Source: Dromaius novaehollandiae
Taxonomy: Eukaryota; Chordata; Aves; Casuariiformes; Dromaiidae
Length of the DNA stretch: 64,000 nt
Direction of reading: 5' to 3'
NCBI RefSeq assembly: GCF_036370855.1
Contig: NC_088098.1
Span: 143,302,721 to 143,366,720, forward strand
Program-made: the position numbers and the translations under genes
Part shown: positions 25,693 to 38,243 of the stretch, piece by piece
Layout of the letters: each line of letters begins with the position of its first letter
How positions within the stretch are numbered: the first letter of the stretch is position 1
The notes under the pieces: model-generated
What the model was told of the DNA's origin: nothing
The model's input: only the letters and a program-made list of their open reading frames with translations
Database searches by the model: none

Positions 25693-25726
25693 GTTGATCC
25701 TAACTAGGATCCTAACTAGGATCAAC
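25693..25726. repeat. 34-bp quasi-palindrome built from a 12-bp tandem unit
   Basis: Two tandem copies of a CCTAACTAGGAT-type unit are bracketed by GTTGATCC and GGATCAAC. The whole therefore reads almost the same on both strands, with mismatches only in the AAC/GTT positions of each unit. No known factor site is evident. Confidence 0.85.
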
Positions 25727-28700
25727 TTGAGCTCCTCCCTCCCCCCCCAGTTTAAGGGCCACAATCTTAGTGAACTCTGAATTTGGTGTTTTCACAATTC
25801 AGTTTAAGCAATTTAACTATATCTGTGTAAATACTTAAGCTTTTTCACTGAAAGATAACTGAAGCAGGAAAAACAGTGTGGAAGCTGTAAGTCCAGACAT
25901 ATTAGAAGTATTCAGAATATGCCCTTCTGGACGCATCTGCCTTGTATACAGTTACAGCTGTCCTCTCTAGACATACCTAAACTAAGTTTAAACTGTCCAG
26001 TTTGGGCAGCAGTTGTATGGCTAAAGTATCTGCGCTTTTTGTATTGGTAAAATAAGCTTGTGTGAACTTGTGGGTAATGCTCATGCTGAAGGATGCGTTA
26101 ATATCTCTACCCATCTTAAAGATAATTTGAGGATGTTTGCAAGAGTTTGTTTGCAGTGCAGCAGTGCTCTTCAAATGTATGCACGTCAAAATTCTTCCTT
26201 ATACCTGGTGAATTTTGACAGCTACCCCACCCGGCCTTAAGTTGTGGTGATCTATGGCATTTGTTCTGTGAGAACTTTCCACTTGGCCACCCTCTTTCTT
26301 CACTCCTGTCCCAACACAGAGCAATTGATAGCTGGTCCATTAATTGATTGATAGTAACTTTTGTGCAAATGAGTTGTAATTTCTTCTCCAGGGAATCAGT
26401 TGGTCTGCTTTGATACACTTCATCTCAGAGAAATTGCTAGTATGTGAGTTTAGTTATTTACTTATAACTGAAATACATTAAAATTAATGAAGAAAGCATT
26501 GTTTCCATGTGACTAAACTTGGTGACATAACATGTTTCTGTATAATACCAATAGCAATGGAATGTTATACTTGTCTATCAGGTGAATTTTTGGTCTGGTC
26601 ATTGAAGTCATTCCTTAAGTTTTTCTTTGTGCCCCTTAACTCTGTTAGTCTATGACAAAATAATAATAATAAAAAAAATCTAGATAAATTTGGCATGCGC
26701 TGTTCTCATTAAGCAATTTTAATATTCTTACTTATTACAGATTGTCTGTTTAAAATTTTAAAAATAAAAAGGATAACTGGTCTACTTTTCATAATATATT
26801 TTATAGCGCTTATATGCCAACGGGTTACGGTTTCCAAACAGGCTAGCTTTTATGTAAAATTGTCTTTACCCTTTCTTTCTTTTTTGAATATTCAGTTTGA
26901 AGATGAACTACAGCTTTCTCTATAGGGATGTAAGGAAATTTCTATAGAACTTACAGAAAAAATTCTACAACTTGAAGAAGAAGCAGAATTAAAATATGAA
27001 AAAGTCTTCTGCTCACTTTATATCAGTCAGAGTATAAGACTTCTTAGTTGGCTGCCTTTAGCACTTAACAGTTCTTTGCTTCTACAAACTATTAATACAA
27101 AATCTGCAGCATGTAACAAAACTAGCTTTTTTGTTTATTTTTAATTAGGATACATCTCACTCCCTTAGAGGATTATTTCTGAGCTAGTTTTTCATGACAG
27201 GACACATACCTAGTATATGTTTATTTGATTCCACTGTGCAACTAGCAAGAATTCAAGAGATGTAATGACTTGTATTTTGCATTTATTGGACTACTGAGGA
27301 AAGGTTGCTGAAGTCAGAAGAACTATTTAATTTAAACTATTATTAACAAGTATAACCCATGACTTAAATCTTGCAGTTTTCCGTGTATATACCTGGCATT
27401 GTCTTAAGCATATATCAAGAAGGACTAAAGCTGTCAGTATAATGTATTGTCTTCCGAGGACTATTAAGTCATTTATATCCTCTAATACAACAAGAAAACA
27501 TGTAGTGCTGCTAATGTGTCCCGTCCTGCCGGCCATCTTTTATGTGATTCTTACAAGGGAGTTAATGGTTTGTTGCATTAAAAAACAAAACAAAACAAAA
27601 GTGCATTGTGCATTTTTAGGGTGTCCTCTATGCAATATTTGAGTTTTGGAATGGTTCTTCATTAAAACAAAGCTTCTTATGCAGCATTCTTGGCATCTGC
27701 TTGAATGTTGTTCCGTTTGTACTGGGGAATGTGGGGGCTTCAGGCAACCTGAAATACTTACAGTAATGACACTGGTGTTATTGTGGAGGTGTAGGGAGCT
27801 CCCAGGATTAAAGCAAAATGTCTATTAGTATTACTTTTTATGCCTCTCGAGTAGTGCTTTAGTCAGTAAATTAGATGCTCCAAGATTTAGGTGGACATTC
27901 TGAGAGCTGTCCCTGCACGGACTCTTCAAAAACAGGCTAAACTGGTAGAAGATCTTTGCTGATACACTAATTAGGATGCGCTGAAATATCTATATAGATG
28001 TTAAATGTAAAAATAAGATGCATGGATGCTGATTGTATTTATGTAAAACTTGTGGTACTATAATAGCAGACTGCTCTGGCCACCAACCCCAGAATGATGA
28101 CGTATTTCTAGTCTCAGACTTCTCCCCAGCTTGGTATTGGCTTCTTGCATCTCTTTGGGTGCAGGAGGTGGTTTTAATGGTGCTGTATGGTTTTAATACT
28201 GTATGGCCTGCTGAAAATGACTTCAGAGTATACATTTTAAAATATTGATTTGTTTCCAGGAAGATCAGTGGGTAACTTTGTATCTCTGTCCCTGGAGAAC
28301 TAACCAACAATGGGCACAACTGCTGGTCAATTTCTGAACTGAACTTCTTGTTGCTTCTTTCATCAAAATGTTTCAGGCTGCATTTCAGTATGCTGACTAC
28401 ATGGTCTGATGCCACTAAGATGTCCTGGATTCTTGTGATCTTTGAAGGCCTGTGAAGACCGCTGCAGTGTATATCTCTATTTAAGCAACTGACTTGTCTC
28501 AGTCTGAGGTGATGGATATGGAAGCTGTATTACATTAACAGCATTGTTCCTCTTCCTTTTTTTTGTTGACCAGCATAACTTAGTCCACTTAAAAAGATCA
28601 CGTTAGTGACCATCTGTGTAGATATTACCCATTCAGTAATATCTTTTGAAATAATGGAATTTGAGATATAATCAATAAAAAAAAGATATTTCTGAAAGCT

Positions 28701-30526
28701 TGAGTGTTGCAACTTAATTCAAATGATTCTGTTTAAAAGCTCCTTATGAGTAATTTCACAATGAGTAGAAGTGATTTCTTGGACCTCATTGTGGAAGTTT
28801 TTCCTTGCTAAAAGTTATTTATGTAGTGTTTCTACTAGAAAAATGCAGCTAGGAAGAAGCCATGTGAAAGACAGTTTGTCCAACAAGACACAGCCATTGG
28901 AAAACAAAGTAACTGAGGAAATAATCTGAGGGTTGTCTAACACTGAAGTTACAGTGAAATCACAAAATATTGTAAATAAAATAGAACTGTATTTCCTCCA
29001 AAAAAATATATTTTTAAATCCTTTTTTGGGTATCAGCTGTGTATATTCCCTGCTTTGTAAGTTGAAAAGTAGATGAGAAATTGGGGAACAGCCACTTGTG
29101 ATGCTTTAAATGTAAGCCTGTGAAAGCTGTCCTCATCACAGGTTTATGTGTTAACAGATATTATTTAGCTGTTTCTTTTTTCTTTAAACTTATGTTTGTC
29201 TTTGAAAACTGAAACGTGGAGGGTTTTTCTCCTGTAACTGAATAACGTTTTGCAACTAAGTATTTATACTATTTTCCTGGGAATTTGTGTGATGCATTGT
29301 AGTTTCTTTGTATATAAAATATATGTCCTTTGTTCTAAATGTGTAAGTGAGGAGAGTTGCTAGAATTATTTCATCTCTTGTTATCTGCAACACTTGGCAT
29401 TTACTGTAAACCAAAAGATGATTTTGGTGGAGAAGATGATGTTTGACTTGTTTATGTTGTTTATTTTGAAGTTAGGTAGGCCTAAGTTTTCAGTGCTCCC
29501 ACCACACCGTCAGTTGTGGGCTGGCAGAATGTAGTATGATATAGCATTTCTGGCTTGTGAGGCAAATTTGGGATAATTATGGGAAATTAATCTTCTGGAA
29601 ATCAGTGATAGGACAATTTCAGTGAGTTTTTTGTGGTATAACAGTATATTTGAACTCTGAAAACTAAAGGGTATTTTGGAATGTATAGTATATTCCAGAA
29701 GTATAAAAGGTCATAATTTTTCAAACAGAAATTGAGGATAGGATATCCAAGTAACTGAGACATAATTCCATAAATGTGCAACCTGACTGACATCAGAGGA
29801 GGATTGAGAAACAGGTTCAATCTTGTTTAGCAAGTTTTTTGGTTTTTTTTAATAATCTTTTAACATGAAATATGTATGCATTATACTATTCTGCAGATGA
29901 TGTCCCTTTCTGGTGAATTCTTTATCTGCTGAGAAGAGCTTGTTGTATATGGTAATATTAAGTAGAGAAGCAAAATTGTGAAATGAGATACTTGGAAAAC
30001 AGTCCAGTCCCTTAACAATCTTAATCTTTTTCTGTCAGTTCTTCAGGTAAACCTATCTAATTTAAAACTAAAGCAGGAATTGGCTGCATAATTCTCAGTT
30101 TAAATGAATTTGGACTATGTTTTTTGTTTCCTGTTGCTTTTAAGAATTGTCTAGAATGTGTACCTTCATAATGAAAGTCTGAAATAGAAATAATTTTATC
30201 TCCCTTTAAATCTTGATCTTAAACTTTTAATTATAAATGACATGCTTTGAAATCATGTATTTGGAGATGAGGATTCACACATCCATATTAATTTTAAATA
30301 ATGTTTCATTTTTATTGACTTTTTTGCATAATTGTTGTTTGTATTTTAATAAAGAGGCTACTTAGTGAAACTTGGACTACCAAACTGGGTGAATAGTCAG
30401 AGAAGACTGGCAGAGAGTAAGAAGATGAATGTGTAGGCGAGATATTATCTTTCATCCAGAATGTCTGAGTCCCCACTTTAAAAGTAAAACAGTGCAAATC
30501 TGGTGGAGTAGGATTTACCTCAAGAA

Positions 30527-30544
30527 ATCAAAATTAATTTTGAT
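30527..30544. repeat. Perfect 18-bp AT-rich palindrome
   Basis: ATCAAAATTAATTTTGAT reads identically on both strands. It lies in AT-rich intron 1 sequence, where shorter palindromes are common by chance. Confidence 0.95.
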
Positions 30545-31860
30545 GGATGTTGAAACAATAGAGTAAGGTAAAGGGGCTTATGCTGTTTTGAGGCACTCTT
30601 CCCTTTTGTTCAGGTAGGCCTCTGTTGCTTCAGTATTTCTTTTCAGAGCAAAATGCGTAGAACAGAAGAAAATGGAAGTCTGGGTAGGCACAAAGCTGGA
30701 TATTCTAAATGAGTATATGTGAAGAAATAGATTTTACAAGTGCTTGATTTGGTAGGAATATCTGAACTTGTACTGCTTGATAGTTAGTACAGAATGTGAG
30801 ATGTCAGCAATTTTACGTTAATGCTTTATCTGGAAATATTCCAGCTATGGGTTCATTGATATCCAGAAGCTGGGCATTCCTGCATAGAACACTGCCAGTT
30901 TATCTCCTGTAATGAAATATGTTGATAAATTTCTCTCTAATCTTCATGTATATTGGCATTTAAAGTGTTTGTAGGACGAAAAATGCTCCTTCTTGTAGCT
31001 GTTGGGTAGAACCTAATTGGTTTTCATTTGTGGTAAAGATGTTAAAGAGAGATTTTGTTTGAGAACAAATACAACTCTGTTGCTTGGCTTCCCTTGATTC
31101 TCTGAAATACGATTCTTGAAATAGGCAAATTAGTGATTGTAGTAATACAAAAGGCCTGGAAATGCTAGGACACTTGGGGGTGGGGAAGGAGCAGAGAAAA
31201 GGGGGAAAAAAGTACTGTTTGATTGTTTTGCTTCAGAGATCTTTCTGTAGCATAGCTGCTTTATTTTTATAATCAGGATGAATCCTCTTTTTTGCAAACT
31301 TTCATATAAATTACAACAAAGTACAGTTATTTCTAAGTACAGTTATTTTTTCCAAGGGTTTTGCAAATAGTATACAGATTTCATTTTAAAGATTGAGAAA
31401 CTCAGTAAATGACTAAAAAGGACAGTACAGAGAAAATTGTTGCATACGGATTCCTTAAACATTGATGGTACTTAAAAGGATTTACCAGTATACAAGTTAA
31501 TGACAGTATTTAACTTTCTCTTATTTGTATTAATCACTTTTTCTGGTATCTCCTGAGGAGGTATATATTGGATAGTGCAATGCTCATAGCCTCTTCCATC
31601 AGTGATGTAGAAGACTCTCTTATAGGTGAAACAATTTCATCAGTCTCTGTCCTGTCTTCTGAGACTGTTAATTTGTTCCTAGGAAATGTTCAAGCATTCT
31701 GAAACAAACTGCAGTTCACTTTGTAGAATTGTAAATACCTCGTATGCCGAATAATGCTTCATGTTTGGCATAATTCATCTTTTTTCATGGCAGAGGTATC
31801 CCATTTTTTCTTCCTATAGAAAACTTAAGATGCTTCAGCTTCTGTGTGTTTATACATTCA

Positions 31861-31938
31861 CTCACACACTCACTCTGTGTGTGTATTTTTATATATATTT
31901 ATATATATATATATATAAAAATATATAAATGTGTGTAT
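31861..31938. repeat. Compound CA/GT and AT microsatellite
   Basis: A short CACT/GT stretch is followed by a long imperfect (AT)n tract with T- and A-rich edges, then GTGTGT. The AT part is self-complementary and can form a hairpin or cruciform. Confidence 0.9.
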
Positions 31939-34114
31939 TTGCATGTGGATGTATTTAAATGTTTCTAAGAAATTTGATATATGGCATGTATCAGAGAGGT
32001 TTTTGTTTTTGTTTTTGGGGTTTTTTTCTTAAGCTTTGGTGAAACAACGTATGGAATGTTTTGCTCCATGTTGGCAAAACTGTTAAGCTGTCAAACTTGG
32101 TGGTATTCATAGAACAGCAGTGTGAAATAAACGAAAATCTAAAAGAAAATTTTTAAGAGTTGAGTATTAATAAATGTAACTGCTTCTAGTGACTGGAAAG
32201 TGAGAGCACTGGGTTATAAAAAGGGCTTTATAATGGTGACTGGCATACAAATGTAACTGTGATATGCTGAGGTAGAAACTCTGTTTCTGTAAGATCTGTA
32301 ATAGTTTTCGCTACTGTTACTGTTAGATAATGTACTTGGCTTTTTTTATGACCATATAGAGCATTAGGAATTAAATTCTGGGAAAAAATGGTTGGTCTCT
32401 AATGCTGAAATGTGGTTTCCATGCAATATTGTAAATATCCTACATGTAAAAGTTAAACTTTAGTGTCTAGAGTGGAGATTTGTGGGAAAGGATGTAGTTA
32501 GGTAGCACATGGACTGGTGAATTGGGAATCAGCAGATACTTTTGACTGTCACAGCTAAACGATGTGCTTTTCTCCCGTCTCCCCCACTCCCGGAACAGAG
32601 AGTTGTTGCTATATATTGAGTCAGCGTACTTATCTGAACAGTTGTAGTGAAATGCAGTTTTTAAACACCTCAACTGACTTTTCTTGTGTCCACACACAAG
32701 ATTCACCGCTGCACTACCTTCTGCTTAGTCACCATCAGATGAGTGGGTGAATCCAATCGTGAGGCCGAGATTCTGCAATATGAGCTGGATCATCAAAGCT
32801 CATTACATATTATTGAAAAATGTAAGGATGAGATTTAATAAATGCAGCATAAATTGGTGAATGTGAATGCAGTTGCATGATGTTTTCTTCTGAACGCATT
32901 TAGAGACTAAAGCTAATCTATGTGGCAGAGCTTAGAAGCGCTTACAGATTTTATGGAAAGCTGTGTGTAAGGGTACATGCTGTGTGACAGGGTGTGTGTC
33001 TAGTGTAGTAGGTTTTTCTGTTTTTCTTCCTTTGGAAGATGAATTTTTGTTTCTGATACTGGTCAAATTCATTCATTCTCTGTCTGTCTCATATTTTTAA
33101 TCTTTTTTTTTAAAATATGGATCTAGTTCTCCAAATGACAGAGAACATGTAAGAAAGGTCTAGAAATGACAACAAATTGGACCAAAATTGCCATTAGAAA
33201 AGACACTTGACAAGTATTTTGGAGGACTGTATACAACTGATAGAAGCATATACTGTGCTCTTATAATAGGATTTAAGGGTGTTTTGTAATGGCTGAAATG
33301 CAGGTTTTGGTTTTCCTAATTGTAGGCCTTCTCAGATTGTATGTATTATTTTATACCAGATAAATTGGTTGCTCTGTAGAACTAGCTATCAAATGATATA
33401 AAGTGGGTCTGAAATCATTTACCTGTGTTTTGATGTATAAATATTACAAGAAGTAAAGAGCTTAATTCATCTGCAGTTTTTATATTAGCTGGGAAATTCA
33501 GAGTACTGCAGCTTGATAAGTATATTGATAAGATATTTTTCCAACCTTTACACGTTGATTTCTCACTTTTGGTTGGGGAAACATATGTTCTTGTTTGTTT
33601 GTGACATTTTTCTACCTTTGTTTCCAGACGTGTGGAATTGTGTAGTGTATCTAATGCTAACAATGTTAAAATAAGTGTTGTACCTTAAATGATTTTATGC
33701 TAAACAAAAGGAAAAACTGTATAGAAACAATATACGTACCAAAAACACGGTGTGGTGTAAGCCAGAAAGTTTGTCCTTACTGTTGTAAAATTAATCATAT
33801 CGTTATGCCACAGCCTCTGAAACTTATTTTAGTATTGACTATAGTGGCCTGTTCACCTCGTGAGTTCTGTTCTTGAAAGTTGTGTCTAAGGTCAGGCTTG
33901 TTTCATGAAAGGAATTGAATTTTGGTGGTTTGGGTGTATTCTTTCATAAATTCTCAAATATCCTCATCTTGGATCATCTTTGTCCTTTTAAATAACTGTC
34001 ATTATGTACACCTTCTATTTAAAAGCTTACTTGTTGGTTTGTATGGAAATAATGGGTATGGTATTCAAATGTATAATATTGGAGAGAAATTCCACTGGAG
34101 AGAGACTGGGTCCC

Positions 34115-34116
<2 letters not shown>

Positions 34117-34165
<49 letters not shown>

Positions 34166-34262
34166 TGTGTGTATGTAAAGCCAGCCTGGGCAGTTGGCTT
34201 CTAATTGTGGAAACTGCTTTTTTTTTTTTTTTTTCTTTTAAGAAACTTTTTTTTTTTTTTTT
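34117..34262 (+). repeat. Poly-T cluster including a 46-base run
   Basis: T46 (34117-34162) is followed by two further T runs (34218-34234 and 34247-34262). Each run ends in TTTAAG, as if the edge of one tract had been duplicated. It could be the remains of reverse-complemented poly-A tails, but no retroposed body is recognisable beside it. Confidence 0.9.
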
Positions 34263-35456
34263 AAGAGTCTATACATTCTAGTTGTTATAGTCACACAGGC
34301 AGAACTGAAATTATAAACACACTGGAATTTTACATGAGTTTAGATTTATGTTTTTGTGATACAGAAAAGAAACTATACAATCCCAAACAGCATGACAAAT
34401 TTTAGACCACTGTCTTTTTCAGCTGCAGTGTCAGTATTTACACTAAACATAGAGCTGTTACATTAAGATGGCATATCCTTAGCAACATTAAGTATTAATA
34501 CTTAAAATGTTTTCACTCTTTAATTTTATCAGTAATGAACTTCCTCAGGGTCCTTTGGGAGATTTTTTTCTGAAGTGTTTTGCTATTTGATTGCTATTTG
34601 AGAATAGAATTTTGAGAGTGGGATTTTGAAATTTAAAGTCTGTGTTAGCACATTTGTTCAGTTCCATATCATATATTTTAGTTGGATACTTTAGACATAT
34701 TTCCTCTTTCTCACATAATAGCTTGTTATGTGGAGAACATGTCCATTCTTGTGTCAAACAACAATGATTTCATCACCTTTCCTTGGAGAATAGTACACTA
34801 TTTTTTGTATGATATAGTATGAGTGAATCTGGGAAGGTAACGGCACCTGAAGTAAGTTCTAGATACGTAATGCATCTTTCTGTAGTCTCTCAGGAATATC
34901 TGAGGATACAGTCTTGTGAATATAAACAAAGCCTCCCTTTGAGGAATACTTTGTCCCACGTATGAATTGTCAGTGGTCTTATTAACCCTTAACCAAAATA
35001 AATCCATTTGTGGTTAGAGTTCCAGATTGAAATTTTTTTTTAGAAGATTCTTCTTGGTTCGTTGGTTGATTTATTTTGTAAAACTTAATTAATAAGGTCT
35101 CAGAGCCCCAGCATACTGTACATAGCTTCTAGAAGCAAAGAAATTGAGTTGTTTTCAGGAAGGTATTCATTTTGCTATGGTTAAAACACAGTTCTTTGTG
35201 CATATTATAGTAAATTCTCTCTAATGCTCAGTACATCCTATACAAAACAAAGATCAAACTAAACACAAATTTCAGAAAAGAGCTCAGTTTCATTAGAAGT
35301 TTTTCTTTCTATTTTTGTCTGTAGACAGCTCAAGAGTAAGGTGAAATACTGAAAATTCTTTTAAGTACCTTCTAAGACTCTTCAGTGCTGCGTAAACTTG
35401 AATTGCAAATGTAAAATTACAGGTTATGTAGATTATGTACTTTTTTTTTAATAGCA

Positions 35457-35862
35457 CATTCATGATATTGTGACAGTAAGTTGTATTTACTTGACACTGA
35501 AGGTTATAGAGTTGTATAGGTATCACTTGGCATAATTCTGCCTACAGGTACCTTTTGTGGTAGGCATGAAAGAAAATTTAATGAGATGCTAACAAAAAAG
35601 AGAGAGAGAGAAGAAGAAAGAAAAGAAAAAAACCTCACGAATATATGCTTCCTTACACAAAGGAAGTATGTTTTGTGTTAGTAATTTCCGTGTCATGAAG
35701 TCATGCACATACATATCAGCTCATATAACTTTGAGGTTGATAACAAAATAAATTTGTAGATTTTGAAAAATGCAAACCTTAAGAATGACAATGATTACTC
35801 TTTGCAGCAGGGCTTTTTGTTGTTTGCTTTTAGGGTTCTAATGAAAAAGCTTTCCCAAATAA
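35457..35862 (+). repeat. Dispersed duplication, copy A
   Basis: About 400 bp similar to 39047-39409 in the same orientation, estimated by eye at about 85% identity over the alignable parts. The match begins at a CATGATA(T/C)TGTG motif and fades around TTCTAATGAAA. Copy A carries an extra purine-rich insert (about 35594-35630, GAGA/GAAA) absent from copy B. No coding content. It could be two copies of an unrecognised interspersed repeat or a local duplication. Confidence 0.85.
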
Positions 35863-35966
35863 CAGGAAGCTTTTCTAACTTAAAATTTCTGGAGTCATGA
35901 AACAGGAAAATGAAGCAGAGGAAACCCTGTTAGTTTAGGATACCTAATTTTACTGTCTTCATTAAT

Positions 35967-35971
35967 GTTTT
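35967..35971. repeat. Target-site duplication, left copy (GTTTT)
   Basis: Five bases immediately before the TG of the LTR, repeated directly after its terminal CA at 36701-36705. Confidence 0.75.
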
Positions 35972-36700
35972 TGTTATGGAAATTAGGCTTGTCGGCCACC
36001 ATAACAGGGCTCGACCCTAGGTTCCCGCAGAAAAATTTCAGAGCCAAATCAAAACAAATTAAATATTAATGACGCGTGTGCAGTAATTACAGCTCGAGCT
36101 GGGTGCCTCCGAAGAGGGACCCTAACATAAATCCTGGGCAATTATAGTTTTTTCAACTTACATTTACCACCCCTCACGTGGTAGTTAGACCAATAGTAAT
36201 TTTTTGGTCTGGGGTCTCCTGCTCCTCATTGGGTCTCATCATCATTCTGAGGTAAGCTGTTTTTCTCCTTATTTTTGTTTTTTGCAGTCTCTGCTGACGG
36301 TTGTACCTCTGTTTTTGTGGGGTCTTACTATTTCCTCTCAAGGTCCTGAGGAGGAGGAGGAGGAGGTGATTCTAAATCATAACAATTAACACTGCCCCAG
36401 CAGTGAGCTAAGGCTTTGTCCCTCAAGGTCCTAATGCCCTGCACTGGTCTTATTTCAAAGCCTTGACACCCTCCCTTTCGGAGTGTGAGACGCAGGAATG
36501 CAGACTGCTTGTAACTTCCTTATCTTCCTAGCTTGAACCAGCTCTGAGGCCCTTTTCTTACTGGACTAAGTAAAAGTTCGTTATTTTATCTAAGGGCGGC
36601 CTAAGGCTTCAGCAAATTTAGCTACTCATGCTAAGCAAGTTTTATATAAGTTGTGCTAAGCGGCTACCTCTAGACAGTTTCAGTTCGCTATTCTTTAACA
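35972..36700. mobile_element. Solo LTR of an endogenous retrovirus, ERVL-like
   Basis: A 729-bp element starts TGTTATGG and ends TTTAACA, so its termini carry the retroviral TG...CA with a 5-bp inverted repeat (TGTTA/TAACA). It is flanked by the direct repeat GTTTT, and a 5-bp duplication is typical of class III (ERVL-type) integration. It is more GC-rich than its surroundings. It contains CCAAT (36191-36195), an E-box CACGTG (about 36175-36180), a TATATAA (36643-36649) and a GAG triplet repeat (about 36348-36366). No gag, pol or env sequence is present, so this is a solo LTR left after recombination between two LTRs. Orientation is unresolved because no clear polyadenylation signal was found. 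Confidence 0.75.
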
Positions 36701-36705
36701 GTTTT
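36701..36705. repeat. Target-site duplication, right copy (GTTTT)
   Basis: Direct repeat of 35967-35971, marking the right edge of the LTR insertion. Confidence 0.75.
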
Positions 36706-37565
36706 ATCTTCAAGGTTGGCACAAAACCAGAGGAAGAGATAATTGCCCTCACTTCTTTGGCTCAACCTAAGTAGGCCAAAAGATACAAATGGGTGAAAAG
36801 GTGTGCAAGATATACAAACATTGGTTTCATCTGTCTGAATTTAGACCTGTGCAGTGTAAACATCTGTGCCAGACCTATACATATAGAATCCTTTTACAAT
36901 GAGCAGAGAAAAATAGGCACTTCTGGATTCAAGTGTAGATGTAAAACTGTTGGACTGAATACAGAAGCATCTTCTCTTCTACCAACTTAGAAAAGATTCT
37001 ACATGTCTGGTTCAAGAGTAGGTTTTATAGTTAGGTGAGGTAGTTCCAACCCAAAATGTCTGGAGAGACTGTTGGTTATGTTACCTTTTTAACATGTGTT
37101 TTTGAGGTGCAACAGGCTAATCAGTTACTTTTCCTACAAGGTTAGCCTGCAACTTCACTATTTCTGTTTCTTCGCATTGTAAAAAGACATGTAATTAAAG
37201 GTCCCACCATGCCTTGCAACCAGGCTGAGAACTGTGGCAGCCTTTGAGGACATGTATCAATTGTATCTTTTCACATCCGACCTTAAAGAGATGATTAGAG
37301 GCTACATGGTTCTCTGTTACAATCTTGTACCTTTGAGAAAAGAAAGAACTCCAGTTTATTGTTTTTCAAAAATATCAGGCTTGAAGGTATACCATGGAGA
37401 ATGAGCTTCCTGATACTTCAAGGCCTTCTGCTGCTATGCATTGGCCAGGTTTCATCTTCAACAGGAAAGTCAGTAGTTTATTTTCTTTCGCTATTGTGAG
37501 TTAATCCCAGATTACTGGAATTTTAGAAATCGAAATGAAAAGACTGGAGAAAAGTTAAACTTACC

Positions 37566-37587
37566 GGGGGGGGGGGGGGGGGGGGGG
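37566..37587 (+). repeat. Poly-G run (22 G)
   Basis: Twenty-two consecutive G on the PRKX sense strand of intron 1. Such a run can fold into a quadruplex and is error-prone in sequencing, so its length is uncertain. Confidence 0.9.
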
Positions 37588-38073
37588 AAGACTACTGTGA
37601 AAGGTAGATATTGGCTGCCACTAAACTTTAATTGTGTGGCTGGTTTAATAGATTTTAATTGCTGATTTCAGTCTGATCTTTCTAGTTAAATCTCAGTTTT
37701 GCTAGATGTTACACATATGGTTAAATATGAGCAAGTGTGTTTCTGAACTAGGGCCCTCAATACCTATTTGTGATAACACACAAAATAATGGGGAACAGAT
37801 GATCTTGAACATTACTTGCTTATTTAACTAATTCCTGAAATGTTCAAGTAAAGAACTAAAAAGTATCAAATGCATTAAAATTAGGTCAAAGTCTCTGGTC
37901 TGTCTTTATCCAGGGGCCCAAGTGCTCTTCAACATAATTCATTCTTCAATCTTATACTTCAGAAGCATTTTAGATCTACTACTTTAAGTAGTGAATAGGT
38001 AATATGTTTCAAAGTTATAATACGTTTTCTGTGCACTATGTCAACCCCACTCCTTGATTTCTTTCTGCTTTAG

Positions 38074-38243
38074 CACTGCTTTAGATGAAGATGGAAGTGA
38101 AACGTACTCAAAAGAACTGTATTATAAGGAGCACCAGTCCCTCAAAGGCTTCTGTTCAGTGCTGATGGAGGAGGAAATCAGTCAAATACAAACAATGTGG
38201 CTTTTATTGCATTCATCCAGCAATAATAAACCTTTGTACTTTA
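38074..38243 (+). other. Exon-like segment in PRKX intron 1 (candidate)
   Basis: A pyrimidine tract ending in CTTTAG is followed by about 170 bases open in one frame (acidic, with an MEEEISQIQ-type stretch) and then a GTAAGA donor-like site. I do not recognise the peptide. Spliced after PRKX exon 1 it would hit a TAG within four codons, so it cannot be a normal coding cassette. It is either a poison-type exon or a chance pseudo-exon. Confidence 0.2.

Noticed and set aside
33922..34204. Frames ending in long Phe runs
   Set aside because: The Phe runs are the translated T46 homopolymer.
36204..36389. 61-codon frame inside the LTR with a Glu run
   Set aside because: LTRs do not normally encode protein; the Glu run is a GAG triplet repeat, and no retroviral domain is visible.
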